From assembly GCF_001659725.1 (NCBI RefSeq), contig NZ_CP015922.1, forward strand, positions 1,860,001 through 1,924,000: DNA of 64,000 bases, written 5' to 3'. Under the pieces are notes generated by a model. It ran no database searches. It saw only the letters and a program-made list of their open reading frames with translations, and was not told where the DNA came from. Numbering within the stretch: position 1 is the first letter of the stretch; each line of letters opens with the position of its first letter. Shown here one piece after another: positions 7,965 through 16,336 of this stretch. A program made the position numbers and the translations under genes. The stretch comes from Polynucleobacter wuianus (GTDB taxonomy: Bacteria > Pseudomonadota > Gammaproteobacteria > Burkholderiales > Burkholderiaceae).

Positions 7965-9152
7965 TTACATATTGATAACGTCAAGAACCGTTTTCTTTTT
8001 GTCTTTGAAGTCGTACAAGGTGATGACACCTTCTTTCATATCGCCCTTACTATCAAAAGCAATATTGCCTACTAGGCCATTCATCTTAGTATCAGGCATA
8101 ACTACCAAAATCTTTGCCGGATCAGTGGAGTTAGCGCGCTTCATCGCATCAACCAATACGTAGACCGCATCATAAGTAAATGGTGCGTAAATTTGTACAT
8201 CAGAGTTAAAGCGCTCTTTATAACGTTTCTGAAAGTCAGCGCCTTGAGCCATTTTTGAGAGCGCTTTACCAGCTTCAGAGCAAGTCACATTTACCACCGC
8301 ATCACCAGCCAACTCAGCAAGCTTCTCGGTACACATGCCGTCACCACCCACAATCTTCGCCTTGATGCCCAACTCGGCAGCTTGCTTTGTTAGCGGACCA
8401 CCAGTGGCATCCATACCACCGTACATGATGACGTCCGGTTTACTACCTTTAATCTTGGTGAGAATGGCCTTGAAGTCTGTTGCCTTATTGTTACTTGCTT
8501 CACGCGTTACCACTTTCACACCAGAAGCTTTCACTGTTTTTTCAAATTCATCAGCCAAACCTTTCCCATATTGAGTGGAGTCATCAATGATGGCTACAGT
8601 CTTTGCATTCAAAGTCTTCGAAACGTAGTTAGCCAAAGCTGGTCCTTGTTGAGCATCAGTTGCCACAAGACGATAGGTCGTTTTGAAACCTTGCTTGGTG
8701 TAATCAGGATTGGTGGCGGATGGAGAAATCTGCGTAATACCTGCATCACTATAGATTTTTGAAGCAGGAATACTGGTACCAGAGTTCAAGTGACCAACGA
8801 CACCAACTACTTTTGCATCCACTAATTTTTGCGCAACTTGAGTCGCTGTTTTTGGATCCTCAGCATCGTCTTCTGGCACTAAGGTGAGAACCACTTTTTT
8901 ACCGTCAATCGTCAAGCCTGCTTTATTGATTTCTTCAAGCGCTAAACGTGCGCCGTTTTCATTATCTTTGCCCAAATGAGCAATTGGGCCAGTCAATGGC
9001 GCCACATGACCAATTTTGACCTCGATGCCATCTACAGGAGCGGCCGCAGACTTATCGCCCCCCTTACCACAGGCAGCCAATAATAATGCCGTTGCTGATA
9101 AAGCAATTGCAGTTTTTACAAAACTTACTTTTGATGTTCTTGAATTAATCAT
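7965..9152 (-). CDS. livJ: Branched-chain amino acid ABC transporter, substrate-binding protein
   Basis: Periplasmic binding protein of the Leu/Ile/Val family, 395 residues. The N-terminus has positive residues, a hydrophobic stretch and a lipobox LLAAC (Cys28), so it is probably a lipoprotein held at the membrane rather than freely soluble. The mature part begins KIGHVAPLTGPIAHLGKDNENGARLALEEIN, typical of the family, with KTVAIIDDSTQYGKGLADEFE in the second lobe. The ligand may be a branched-chain or another aliphatic amino acid; sequence does not decide. A strong GGAGGA precedes the ATG. It begins 29 bases after ispH on the same strand. Confidence 0.92.
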   Translation of the reverse strand: MINSRTSKVSFVKTAIALSATALLLAACGKGGDKSAAAPVDGIEVKIGHVAPLTGPIAHLGKDNENGARLALEEINKAGLTIDGKKVVLTLVPEDDAEDPKTATQVAQKLVDAKVVGVVGHLNSGTSIPASKIYSDAGITQISPSATNPDYTKQGFKTTYRLVATDAQQGPALANYVSKTLNAKTVAIIDDSTQYGKGLADEFEKTVKASGVKVVTREASNNKATDFKAILTKIKGSKPDVIMYGGMDATGGPLTKQAAELGIKAKIVGGDGMCTEKLAELAGDAVVNVTCSEAGKALSKMAQGADFQKRYKERFNSDVQIYAPFTYDAVYVLVDAMKRANSTDPAKILVVMPDTKMNGLVGNIAFDSKGDMKEGVITLYDFKDKKKTVLDVINM

Positions 9153-9181
9153 CTACAAATCCTCCGTTAAGAATCAATACT

Positions 9182-10123
9182 TCAGTCGACTAAATTTTTT
9201 GGCAAAGAGAAGCTGACATCCTCCACCACACCAGACAAGGCACGCACACTGCGAGGCCCAAACTCTTGAATACGTGCAACGATAGATTGGGCCAGACTTT
9301 CAGGAGCTGATGCGCCAGCAGTAAGGCCCACCCGCTTCTTACCAGCAAACCATTCGGGCTTCAGTTGATCTGGCGCGTCCACCATGTAAGACGGTACGCC
9401 TAATTTTTCCGATAGTTCACGCAAGCGATTGGAGTTCGAACTTGTCGCACTACCTACCACAATAACCACTTCTACTTGGGGTGCCATAAATTTCACGGCG
9501 TCTTGGCGATTCTGAGTGGCATAACAAATATCTTGCTTGCGCGGCTGAACAATATTAGGGAATTTTTTTGTGAGCGCCTCAACAATTTCTTTAGTCTCAT
9601 CCACTGACAAAGTTGTTTGCGTCACAAAGGCAATTTTTTCATCACTTGCAAAATGGAGATTAGCAACATCAGCCACTTTTTCAATCAGAAAAACGCCTTC
9701 TTTGACCTGCCCCATAGTTCCCTCAACTTCGGGATGGCCAGCATGGCCAATCATCAATACCGTAAAGCCGTCTCTACACATCTTAATTACTTCAAGATGT
9801 ACTTTGGTTACCAATGGACAAGTAGCGTCATACACCTGCAAGCCACGCTGCTCTGCGTCTTTGCGAACCTCTTGAGAAACTCCATGCGCACTAAAAACCA
9901 CAATGCCGCCCTTGGGTACTTGATGCAACTCTTCAACAAAGACTGCGCCCTTATCACGCAACTCATTCACCACATAAGCATTGTGCACAATCTCATGACG
10001 TACATATATGGGAGCGCCAAAGCGAGCCAGTGCTTCATTCACGATATTGATTGCGCGATCTACGCCCGCACAAAAACCGCGGGGCTGTGCCATCAAAATT
10101 TCAGCGGTATCGGGCACACTCAT
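9182..10123 (-). CDS. ispH: 4-hydroxy-3-methylbut-2-enyl diphosphate reductase
   Basis: Last enzyme of the MEP isoprenoid pathway; it reduces HMBPP to IPP and DMAPP with a 4Fe-4S cluster. At 313 residues it has normal length. The three conserved cluster cysteines appear in PRGFCAGVDRAI, YDATCPLVTKVH and QDICYATQNRQDAV, and the EIVHNAYVV and SATSSNSNRLRE substrate motifs are present. The start at 10123 adds about ten residues before the conserved MAQPRGFCAG; the ATG at that Met is an alternative. It lies 3 bases downstream of fkpB, a common bacterial pairing. Confidence 0.96.
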   Translation of the reverse strand: MSVPDTAEILMAQPRGFCAGVDRAINIVNEALARFGAPIYVRHEIVHNAYVVNELRDKGAVFVEELHQVPKGGIVVFSAHGVSQEVRKDAEQRGLQVYDATCPLVTKVHLEVIKMCRDGFTVLMIGHAGHPEVEGTMGQVKEGVFLIEKVADVANLHFASDEKIAFVTQTTLSVDETKEIVEALTKKFPNIVQPRKQDICYATQNRQDAVKFMAPQVEVVIVVGSATSSNSNRLRELSEKLGVPSYMVDAPDQLKPEWFAGKKRVGLTAGASAPESLAQSIVARIQEFGPRSVRALSGVVEDVSFSLPKNLVD

Positions 10124-10126
10124 GCT

Positions 10127-10573
10127 TTAGAGGATCGCAACAATCTGTGCTTCAAAATTTACTTCACGACCTGCAAGCGGATGGTTGAAGTCAAACCAAG
10201 CGCCCTCTTCATTAATCGATTGCAAAACACCAGCATATTGAGCGCCACCTGGCGCGTTAAATTCAATCACGTCACCAGGATTAAATTCAACGTCGTCATC
10301 GCGACCTTCTTTGAGCGCTTTCAAAGACACCCATTGCACTAAATCTTCTTTGCGCTCACCAAAACTTTCATCCGGTGAAAGCAATGCGCTTTTTTTATCG
10401 CCAACACCCAGGCCCAACAATACTTTTTCAAAGCAAGGTGCAAATTGTCCAGAACCCATCAAAACCGTCGCAGGGCGATCAACAAAAGTATTGATGTAAT
10501 CATCCCCATTCGGCAAAGTCAGCCGATAGTTGAGGGTCAAGTAGGAATTAGGCAAAACGGTAAGCTTGGTCAT
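10127..10573 (-). CDS. fkpB: FKBP-type peptidyl-prolyl cis-trans isomerase, SlpA-like
   Basis: Small cytoplasmic FKBP of 148 residues with the domain split by an inserted flap, as in SlpA/FkpB. LTLNYRLTLPNGDDYINTF and GSGQFAPCFEKVLLGLGVGDKKSALLSPDESFG form the FKBP core, and WFDFNHPLAGREVNFEAQIVAI is the typical ending. No signal peptide. It immediately precedes ispH, the same order as fkpB-ispH in E. coli. The start is divergent from radC. Confidence 0.92.
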   Translation of the reverse strand: MTKLTVLPNSYLTLNYRLTLPNGDDYINTFVDRPATVLMGSGQFAPCFEKVLLGLGVGDKKSALLSPDESFGERKEDLVQWVSLKALKEGRDDDVEFNPGDVIEFNAPGGAQYAGVLQSINEEGAWFDFNHPLAGREVNFEAQIVAIL

Positions 10574-10603
10574 AAGGTAATTGTATCTAGCCCTGCATCA
10601 GCG

Positions 10604-11299
10604 GTGGATTCTCCGATCCCGGGTTGGCCCAAAAATCAGCAGCCTAGAGAAAAGTTGCGTTTACATGGAGCCCGTTGCCTCACAGATGCAGAATTACTAG
10701 CGATTTTTTTGCGAGTTGGCGTCAAAGGCAAAAGTGCGGTTACTTTAGCAAATGATTTGTTGCACTACTTTGGAAGCCTGCCTCGCCTGCTGGCTAGTAG
10801 CCACAAAGAATTTATCCGCATTCATGGCATGGGACTCTCGAAATGGTCGCAAATACAGGCAGCTTATGAGCTTGTTAAGCGCAGCCTAGAGGATAGCCTC
10901 ACTCAAGGCTCAGTTTTTTCATCTCCAGGCCATGTAAAGGAGTTTTTACAGGCCAAAATTGGATGCCTGCCCCATGAAGTCTTTTTATGCCTTCACCTTG
11001 ACTCTAACCTCCACTTAATAGAGTGCCAGGAGCTATTTCGGGGGTCCATTACCCAAACTGCGGTCTACCCCCGTGAAATCCTGAAAGAAGCTCTTTCCCG
11101 CAATGCAAGCGCCATGATCGTGGCTCACAACCACCCCAGCGGAAACCCATTACCCAGCAGTGCCGACCAAAAACTCACTCAAACTCTTGTAAAAGCCTTA
11201 CAGTTGGTCGATATCCAGCTCTTGGACCACTGCATCGTCAGCAGTAGAGGATTTTTCTCTTTTTCAGAGTCAGGGCTTATGAATATTGAGAATAATTGA
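10604..11299 (+). CDS. radC: RadC family protein (JAB/MPN domain)
   Basis: Protein of about 231 residues. It has an N-terminal helix-hairpin-helix-like region (PREKLRLHGARCLTDAELLAIFLRVG) and a C-terminal JAMM metal site, MIVAHNHPSGNPLPSSADQKLTQTL, with the H-x-H-x10-D arrangement. The classical DNA-repair role is doubtful; biochemical function is unsettled. The frame is open far upstream across fkpB, but family proteins begin near PIPGWPKNQQPREKL, so I choose the GTG at 10604, about 30 bases from the divergent fkpB start. There is no ATG between the two genes and no good ribosome binding site, so the start is uncertain. Confidence 0.85.
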   Translation: MDSPIPGWPKNQQPREKLRLHGARCLTDAELLAIFLRVGVKGKSAVTLANDLLHYFGSLPRLLASSHKEFIRIHGMGLSKWSQIQAAYELVKRSLEDSLTQGSVFSSPGHVKEFLQAKIGCLPHEVFLCLHLDSNLHLIECQELFRGSITQTAVYPREILKEALSRNASAMIVAHNHPSGNPLPSSADQKLTQTLVKALQLVDIQLLDHCIVSSRGFFSFSESGLMNIENN

Positions 11300-11414
11300 T
11301 AGTAATTACTAACTTATAGAAGAAAATGGGGTGCTTAAATGAGGATTTCACCTAAATTCTTGGTCAAACCCTAACGGCAAACTCAATAAGGGCTAGCCCA
11401 AAATAGGCTTTGAC

Positions 11415-11423
11415 TGATACAAT
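11415..11423 (+). promoter_or_regulatory. Possible extended -10 promoter of rpmB-rpmG
   Basis: TGATACAAT at 11415-11423 fits an extended -10 element (TG-N-TACAAT). It lies about 32 bases before the rpmB ATG at 11455, with GGAG at 11444-11447 as ribosome binding site. No good -35 is seen at the expected spacing, which extended -10 promoters tolerate. The remaining 155-base gap after radC shows nothing else clear. Confidence 0.45.
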
Positions 11424-11454
11424 CTTCTTTTTTCGCAATTAATGGAGTTATGTC

Positions 11455-11688
11455 ATGGCAAAAGTTTGCCAAGTCACTGGGAAGAAGCCGATGGTTGGCA
11501 ACAATGTATCCCATGCAAACAACAAAACGAAACGTCGCTTTTTGCCGAATTTGCAAAACCGACGCTTCTGGGTTGAATCTGAAAACCGTTGGATTAGCTT
11601 GCGCTTAACCAATGCTGGTTTGCGCGTTATCGATAAAAACGGCATCGATGCTGTTCTGTCTGATCTGCGTGCACGTGGCGAAATTTAA
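11455..11688 (+). CDS. rpmB: 50S ribosomal protein L28
   Basis: Ribosomal protein of 77 residues, MAKVCQVTGKKPMVGNNVSHANNKTKRRFLPNL, the standard bacterial L28 N-terminus, followed by the conserved RWISLRLTNAGLRVIDKNGID. GGAG lies 7 bases before the ATG. It is followed after 11 bases by rpmG, the usual rpmB-rpmG operon. The zinc-binding CxxC pairs found in some L28 proteins are absent. Confidence 0.98.
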   Translation: MAKVCQVTGKKPMVGNNVSHANNKTKRRFLPNLQNRRFWVESENRWISLRLTNAGLRVIDKNGIDAVLSDLRARGEI

Positions 11689-11699
11689 GGAGCGCACAA

Positions 11700-11867
11700 A
11701 TGGCTAAAGGCGGCAGAGAAAAAATCAAATTAGAGTCATCAGCTGGTACTGGTCACTTCTACACTACTTCAAAAAACAAGCGCACCAAGCCTGAGAAGAT
11801 GGAGATCATGAAATTTGATCCTACGATTCGCAAGCACGTTGCTTACAAAGAAACAAAGCTGAAGTAA
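11700..11867 (+). CDS. rpmG: 50S ribosomal protein L33
   Basis: Ribosomal protein of 55 residues: it begins MAKGGREKIKLESSAGTGHF, continues YTTSKNKRTKPEKMEIMKFDP and ends KHVAYKETKLK. This is the zinc-free form of L33: no cysteine is present. A ribosome binding site AAGGAG overlaps the end of rpmB and its TAA. It is followed by a strong palindromic terminator. Confidence 0.97.
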   Translation: MAKGGREKIKLESSAGTGHFYTTSKNKRTKPEKMEIMKFDPTIRKHVAYKETKLK

Positions 11868-11876
11868 TTTACTTCC

Positions 11877-11918
11877 AGCCAATAAAAAACCCGCTTAGTA
11901 GCGGGTTTTTTATTGGCT
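11877..11918. terminator. Bidirectional terminator between rpmG and the desaturase gene
   Basis: A perfect 19-bp inverted repeat (11877-11895 with 11900-11918) encloses the 4-base loop TAGT. The core ACCCGCT/AGCGGGT is flanked by A6 on one side and T6 on the other, so it should stop transcription from both rpmG (plus) and the desaturase gene (minus). Confidence 0.92.
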
Positions 11919-11933
11919 AAAATTTGAGACTAC

Positions 11934-13133
11934 TTAAGCGTAACGACGCAATCTCAACGAGAACTCGCGCAAACTTGTTAGGCCACTGTCTTCAGCGCGT
12001 TGACACCAAGCATGTAACTGTGAAACCAATTGCTCTCTAGTGGCGCTAGAGCGACCCCAGATTGCCTGCAAGTCACGACGCATCTCAATCATCTTACGCA
12101 ACTGTGCATTGCTTGCTATCAGCTCTTCCAGCTTGACCTTCTCTTCTTCAGTCAAGCGAGACTCGTCTTTCGATAACCAGGTACGAGCGTCACTCAAATG
12201 CGAGGCAAGAACTTGCATATGCTGCACTTCGTTGCTAAAAAAGTTACGCAAAGTTTTACTGTAACGCGCCATGATTTCATAACGGTTAGCAATGATGGCC
12301 TCTAGAGTATTTTGATCAGCAGGGCGAAGATCACTAAGCACTGGCTTAGGCGGGGTCTTCTTCACTGTTGCCAAACCTACAACACTCATCATCTGGATAT
12401 AGAGCCAGCCAATATCAAACTCATACCATTTATTTGAAAGTTTAGCGCTTGTCGCAAAGGTGTGATGATTGTTATGTAATTCTTCACCACCAATCAAAAT
12501 GCCCCACGGGAAAATATTAGTAGAAGCGTCTTCACAGTCAAAGTTGCGATAACCCCAGAAGTGACCAATACCATTAATCACACCAGCTGCTGTAATTGGA
12601 ATCCACAACATTTGCACGGCCCAAACTGTTAAGCCAATACCGCCAAACAAAAACATATCAATGATGAGCATGATGGCAACGCCCTGCCAAGAAAACTTGG
12701 AGTAGACATTGCGCTCAAGCCAATCATCAGGAGTGCCATGACCAAACTTTTGCATCGTCTCTTGATTTTTGGCCTCGTTTTTATAAAGCTCAGCGCCGCG
12801 CGAGAGAACTGTGCCAATCCCTAAAACTTGGGGGCTATGGGGGTCATCCACAGTTTCACATTTTGCGTGGTGCTTACGGTGAATAGAAGCCCACTCTTTC
12901 GTCACCATGCCAGTAGTCAGCCAAAGCCAAAAACGGAAGAAGTGAGAAACAATCGGATGTAGATCCAAAGCACGGTGCGCTTGGCAACGGTGCAAAAAGA
13001 TCGTGACCGCCGCGATAGTGATGTGGGTGACAGCCAAGGTGAACAGCGTTATCCGCCACCAAGACCAATCTAAATATCCATTGGCAAGCCAATTAAGGAA
13101 TAAATCAAAACCTGAGCTTGAAACTGTATTCAA
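11934..13133 (-). CDS. Membrane fatty acid (acyl-CoA type) desaturase
   Basis: Di-iron membrane desaturase of 399 residues. The three histidine boxes are present: HRCQAH (H48, H53), HRKHH (85-89) and HNNHH (220-224), plus GHFWGYRNF near 191, the standard pattern of delta-9 stearoyl-CoA desaturase relatives. Four hydrophobic segments flank the boxes. It should introduce a cis double bond into acyl chains and so tune membrane fluidity. About 130 residues after the last box form a charged, helix-rich C-terminal tail not needed for the catalytic fold. Regioselectivity cannot be read from sequence. Confidence 0.87.
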   Translation of the reverse strand: MNTVSSSGFDLFLNWLANGYLDWSWWRITLFTLAVTHITIAAVTIFLHRCQAHRALDLHPIVSHFFRFWLWLTTGMVTKEWASIHRKHHAKCETVDDPHSPQVLGIGTVLSRGAELYKNEAKNQETMQKFGHGTPDDWLERNVYSKFSWQGVAIMLIIDMFLFGGIGLTVWAVQMLWIPITAAGVINGIGHFWGYRNFDCEDASTNIFPWGILIGGEELHNNHHTFATSAKLSNKWYEFDIGWLYIQMMSVVGLATVKKTPPKPVLSDLRPADQNTLEAIIANRYEIMARYSKTLRNFFSNEVQHMQVLASHLSDARTWLSKDESRLTEEEKVKLEELIASNAQLRKMIEMRRDLQAIWGRSSATREQLVSQLHAWCQRAEDSGLTSLREFSLRLRRYA

Positions 13134-13175
13134 AAGAGCATCCTATTTAAGTATTAGCTCGTATTTTAGAGCTTT

Positions 13176-14720
13176 TTAGGTCTTTTTTGGCTTATCTTTC
13201 GCTAACTCTAGGGTTTTTGGATTTTCAGCCTTCTCGGGCTTGGTGCCTTTTTTCTGGAAAACTGCCCCAAAAAAGCCATCTGTCCCATGGATATGTGGCC
13301 ATAACTGCCACCAAGGGCTGTCTGCTGAACACCCTAAAGGAATTTTATCCTTTGGAAACAATGGCTTAAGAACTTCCGCGGCTGGAACAGCCTCAAATTC
13401 TGGGTGTTTTACTAAAAAATCTTCTGCAATTGCCTGATTTTCTTGGGGTAAAAGACTGCAAGTAGCATAAACCAAACGACCACCTGGTTTTAATAGCCGA
13501 GCAGCGGAACTCAAAATACTCATCTGCTTCTGATTGAGCTCTAAGACTCCTTCTGGAGTCTGACGCCATTTCAGGTCGGGATTGCGGCGTAATGTACCCA
13601 TTCCACTACAAGGGGCATCAACCAAGACTCGATCAATCTTGCCGGCCAAGCGTTTGATCTTGGCATCATTCTCGCTATCAATCCATACGGGATGAACGTT
13701 AGAGAGGCCGCTACGCGCCTGTCTTGGCTTCAGGTTAGCTAAACGACGCTCTGATGTATCAAAAGCATAGAGACGCCCTGTAGAACGCATCAAGGCACCA
13801 ATAGCCAAAGTCTTTCCGCCAGCACCCGCACAGAAATCAACCACCATCTCACCACGCTTGGGAGCAAGCAAATAAGCTAACAGCTGACTTCCTTCATCCT
13901 GAACTTCAAACATCCCTGCTTTAAAGCCAGCAGTATTTTGCAGTGCGGGCTTACCCATAATGCGAACACCATCAGGTGCGTATGGAGTTGGAATAGCTTG
14001 GTAACGACCACCTAATGCATTCATCTGCGCTAGTAATTCTTCGCGATTGGTTTTCATGGTGTTTGCACGCAAATCCAATAACGCAGGATGCATCAAGGAC
14101 TTTGCAAGATCTTCGCGGGTTTCTTCACCAGGATATTTTCCAAACGCATCCCACAACCACTCTGGCAAATTATTGCGCACGAGAGGATTTAATGCAGCAG
14201 GATCTACAGTGGCAAAACGTTGCAACCATTCATATTCACCAGACTTGAGCACGTGCGCTAAATCAGCAATTGCACTCTCTGCGCGGTTAGCAGAGCCTAA
14301 TCCGCCCTCAGATAGAGCAGACAGCAAACCCAATAGGGCTAAGCGTCTAGCCTGAGAGCCCTCACCGCTGACGGCAAATTGAGAGAACTCATTTTTACGA
14401 CGAAGAATGGCAAATGCACTCTCGGCAATCAAAGCCCGATCGCGATTGCCGAGCTGGGGTTCAGCACGAAAATAGCGGCTCACCACACGATCAGCTGGCT
14501 GCTCAAAACTCAGCAACTCAGGAAGCAAACGCTCCAAATGAATAGCGTGCTGAGGTAATGCTTTTGCATTCGAAAAATTCTTTTGACCTTCAGGTGCAAT
14601 CAGATTTCCACTCGCATTGCGTCGCTCTGGACGGCGCAAGGGATCTTTTGTTTTAGCGGCATAACTTTTTTGTGAGCCCAAGCGGTTGCTAGACTTTCGG
14701 GGTGGACGTTCTGCACTCAT
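13176..14720 (-). CDS. RsmB/NOP family rRNA cytosine-C5 methyltransferase
   Basis: SAM-dependent RNA m5C methyltransferase of 514 residues. It has a SAM-binding VVDFCAGAGGKTLAIGALM, the motif IV cysteine in VDAPCSGMGTLRRNPDLKW, and the catalytic motif VI cysteine in LVYATCSLLPQENQ. The N-terminal half resembles the helical RNA-binding region of RsmB, and the first ~50 residues are basic and low-complexity. E. coli RsmB modifies 16S rRNA C967; whether this protein does the same is inferred. The C-terminus is also Lys-rich. Its ATG overlaps the purN stop by 4 bases (ATGA). Confidence 0.85.
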   Translation of the reverse strand: MSAERPPRKSSNRLGSQKSYAAKTKDPLRRPERRNASGNLIAPEGQKNFSNAKALPQHAIHLERLLPELLSFEQPADRVVSRYFRAEPQLGNRDRALIAESAFAILRRKNEFSQFAVSGEGSQARRLALLGLLSALSEGGLGSANRAESAIADLAHVLKSGEYEWLQRFATVDPAALNPLVRNNLPEWLWDAFGKYPGEETREDLAKSLMHPALLDLRANTMKTNREELLAQMNALGGRYQAIPTPYAPDGVRIMGKPALQNTAGFKAGMFEVQDEGSQLLAYLLAPKRGEMVVDFCAGAGGKTLAIGALMRSTGRLYAFDTSERRLANLKPRQARSGLSNVHPVWIDSENDAKIKRLAGKIDRVLVDAPCSGMGTLRRNPDLKWRQTPEGVLELNQKQMSILSSAARLLKPGGRLVYATCSLLPQENQAIAEDFLVKHPEFEAVPAAEVLKPLFPKDKIPLGCSADSPWWQLWPHIHGTDGFFGAVFQKKGTKPEKAENPKTLELAKDKPKKT

Positions 14721-15352
14721 AATTTAAAAAATTGCGACTCTGGGGGTTGTAACTTCACTTGATTACCTTCTGTTCGCAATCGTCCATCAAGGAACCATTT
14801 TACGGCCCGCGGGTAAATCTGATGCTCGGCAGCCAAAACGCGCGCAGCTAAAGTGTCAGCATCATCACCCTCAAGCACTGGGACAGAGGCCTGACAAATA
14901 ATGGGCCCTTCATCTACGCCCTCATTAACGAAGTGGACTGTAGCCCCATGCTCCTTAACGCCAGCCTCTAAAGCGCGCTCATGGGTATGCAAACCTGGAA
15001 AGGCAGGTAAGAGCGCAGGATGGATATTGATGAGGCGCCCCTCAAAATGACGAATAAATACTGGGGTCAGAATTCTCATAAAACCAGCCAAGACCACTAA
15101 ATCAGCCCCTAACTCATCAATTTTCTGAATGAGAGCGGCATCGAAGGACTCGCGGCTAGCGTGCTCCTTATGCTCGATAGCGTAAGCTGGAATACCCTGC
15201 GAGCGAGCAAATTCAAGGCCCTTAGCCGCAGAATGATTGGCTATGACCCCAGCAAATTTGACTGGCCATTGCTCTTTTTGAGCGGTTTTAACGATGGCCT
15301 CGAAATTAGATCCGCGGCCTGAGATTAAGGTAACGATAGAAAGCATGCCCAC
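14717..15352 (-). CDS. purN: Phosphoribosylglycinamide formyltransferase
   Basis: Folate-dependent GAR transformylase of purine synthesis, 211 residues. N-terminal LISGRGSNFEAIV binds the phosphoribosyl group. The catalytic Asn-His pair is in INIHPALLPAFPGLHTHERAL, and the catalytic Asp is in NEGVDEGPII. The conserved Met at residue 3 could also be the start. It is upstream of and translationally coupled to the rRNA methyltransferase gene, and divergent from ribF 33 bases away. Confidence 0.95.
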   Translation of the reverse strand: MGMLSIVTLISGRGSNFEAIVKTAQKEQWPVKFAGVIANHSAAKGLEFARSQGIPAYAIEHKEHASRESFDAALIQKIDELGADLVVLAGFMRILTPVFIRHFEGRLINIHPALLPAFPGLHTHERALEAGVKEHGATVHFVNEGVDEGPIICQASVPVLEGDDADTLAARVLAAEHQIYPRAVKWFLDGRLRTEGNQVKLQPPESQFFKL

Positions 15353-15385
15353 AATATAATTGATGGCTACCCTGAAAGCGATTTT

Positions 15386-16336
15386 GTGAACGTATTCCGT
15401 GGCCCGACCCAGTTTTCTGCAGGACCTGCTTGTGCTCTAACCATCGGCAATTTCGATGGCGTGCACAGGGGCCATCGCGCCCTGCTTAAACAACTCGTCG
15501 ATGGCGCCAAAGAACGGGGTCTAGTGAGTTGCGTCATGACCTTTGAGCCTCACCCCAAAGAATTCTTTGCCCCCGATCAAGCACCACCTCGCATTCTCAA
15601 CTTGCGCGACAAATTAGCCGCTCTATCGGATCTTGGTATTGATCGCGTTGTGGTTGAACATTTCAACGCTGCATTTGCACGTCTGCCTCCAGAAGAATTT
15701 GTTGCAGAAATTATTGTCAAACGTTTGAATGCGAAATGGATTTTGATTGGCGATGATTTTTGCTATGGTGCAAAACGGGCAGGTAATTTTGCAAACCTTA
15801 AAGCGGCCGGTGAAAAATATGGCTTCGAAGTATCTAGCATACAAACGATTCTTGAAAATGGTGAACGTATTTCGAGTTCCGCTTTGCGTACTGCGCTAGC
15901 AAGTGGCGACATGCAGCAAGCGGAAAAATTATTAGGTCGCCCTTACGGCATCTCAGGTCATGTGATTCACGGACAACAACTTGGACGCAAGCTAGGATTC
16001 CCTACCTTGAACTTAGCAGTTGCAAATCACTTACATCATCGCAAACCAGCGACCACAGGAATTTTCACTGCACAAGTGCTGGGTCTTTCCGATAAACCCT
16101 TGCCGGCTGTCGCTAGTCTAGGCGTTCGGCCCACAGTAGAAGACGAAGGACGCGTTCTTCTCGAAACGCATATCTTTGATTACCGACAAGATGTATACGG
16201 AAAAATTATCACCGTTGAACTCTTAGAAAAAATTCGTAACGAGGCAAAGTACGACAACCTCGATGCCCTTACAAAAGCAATTGCAGCTGATGCAATGCAT
16301 GCCAGAAATTATTTCCAGAAAAAAGCTTATGTCTGA
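15386..16336 (+). CDS. ribF: Bifunctional riboflavin kinase/FAD synthetase
   Basis: Protein of 316 residues with two activities. The N-terminal FMN adenylyltransferase domain has LTIGNFDGVHRGHRALL (HxGH-type nucleotidyltransferase motif), TFEPHPKEFF and ISSSALRTALASGD. The C-terminal riboflavin kinase domain has GHVIHGQQLGRKLGFPTLNL and GVRPTVEDEGRVLLETHIFD. It turns riboflavin into FMN and FAD. The start is GTG with no strong ribosome binding site. It is followed by ileS with an 8-base overlap; the ribF-ileS-lspA order is widely conserved. Confidence 0.95.
   Translation: MNVFRGPTQFSAGPACALTIGNFDGVHRGHRALLKQLVDGAKERGLVSCVMTFEPHPKEFFAPDQAPPRILNLRDKLAALSDLGIDRVVVEHFNAAFARLPPEEFVAEIIVKRLNAKWILIGDDFCYGAKRAGNFANLKAAGEKYGFEVSSIQTILENGERISSSALRTALASGDMQQAEKLLGRPYGISGHVIHGQQLGRKLGFPTLNLAVANHLHHRKPATTGIFTAQVLGLSDKPLPAVASLGVRPTVEDEGRVLLETHIFDYRQDVYGKIITVELLEKIRNEAKYDNLDALTKAIAADAMHARNYFQKKAYV

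Noticed and set aside
9617..10342. A 241-codon open frame on the plus strand opposite ispH and fkpB
   Set aside because: It is antisense to two well-identified genes, has no recognisable domain and its composition reflects the complementary codons.
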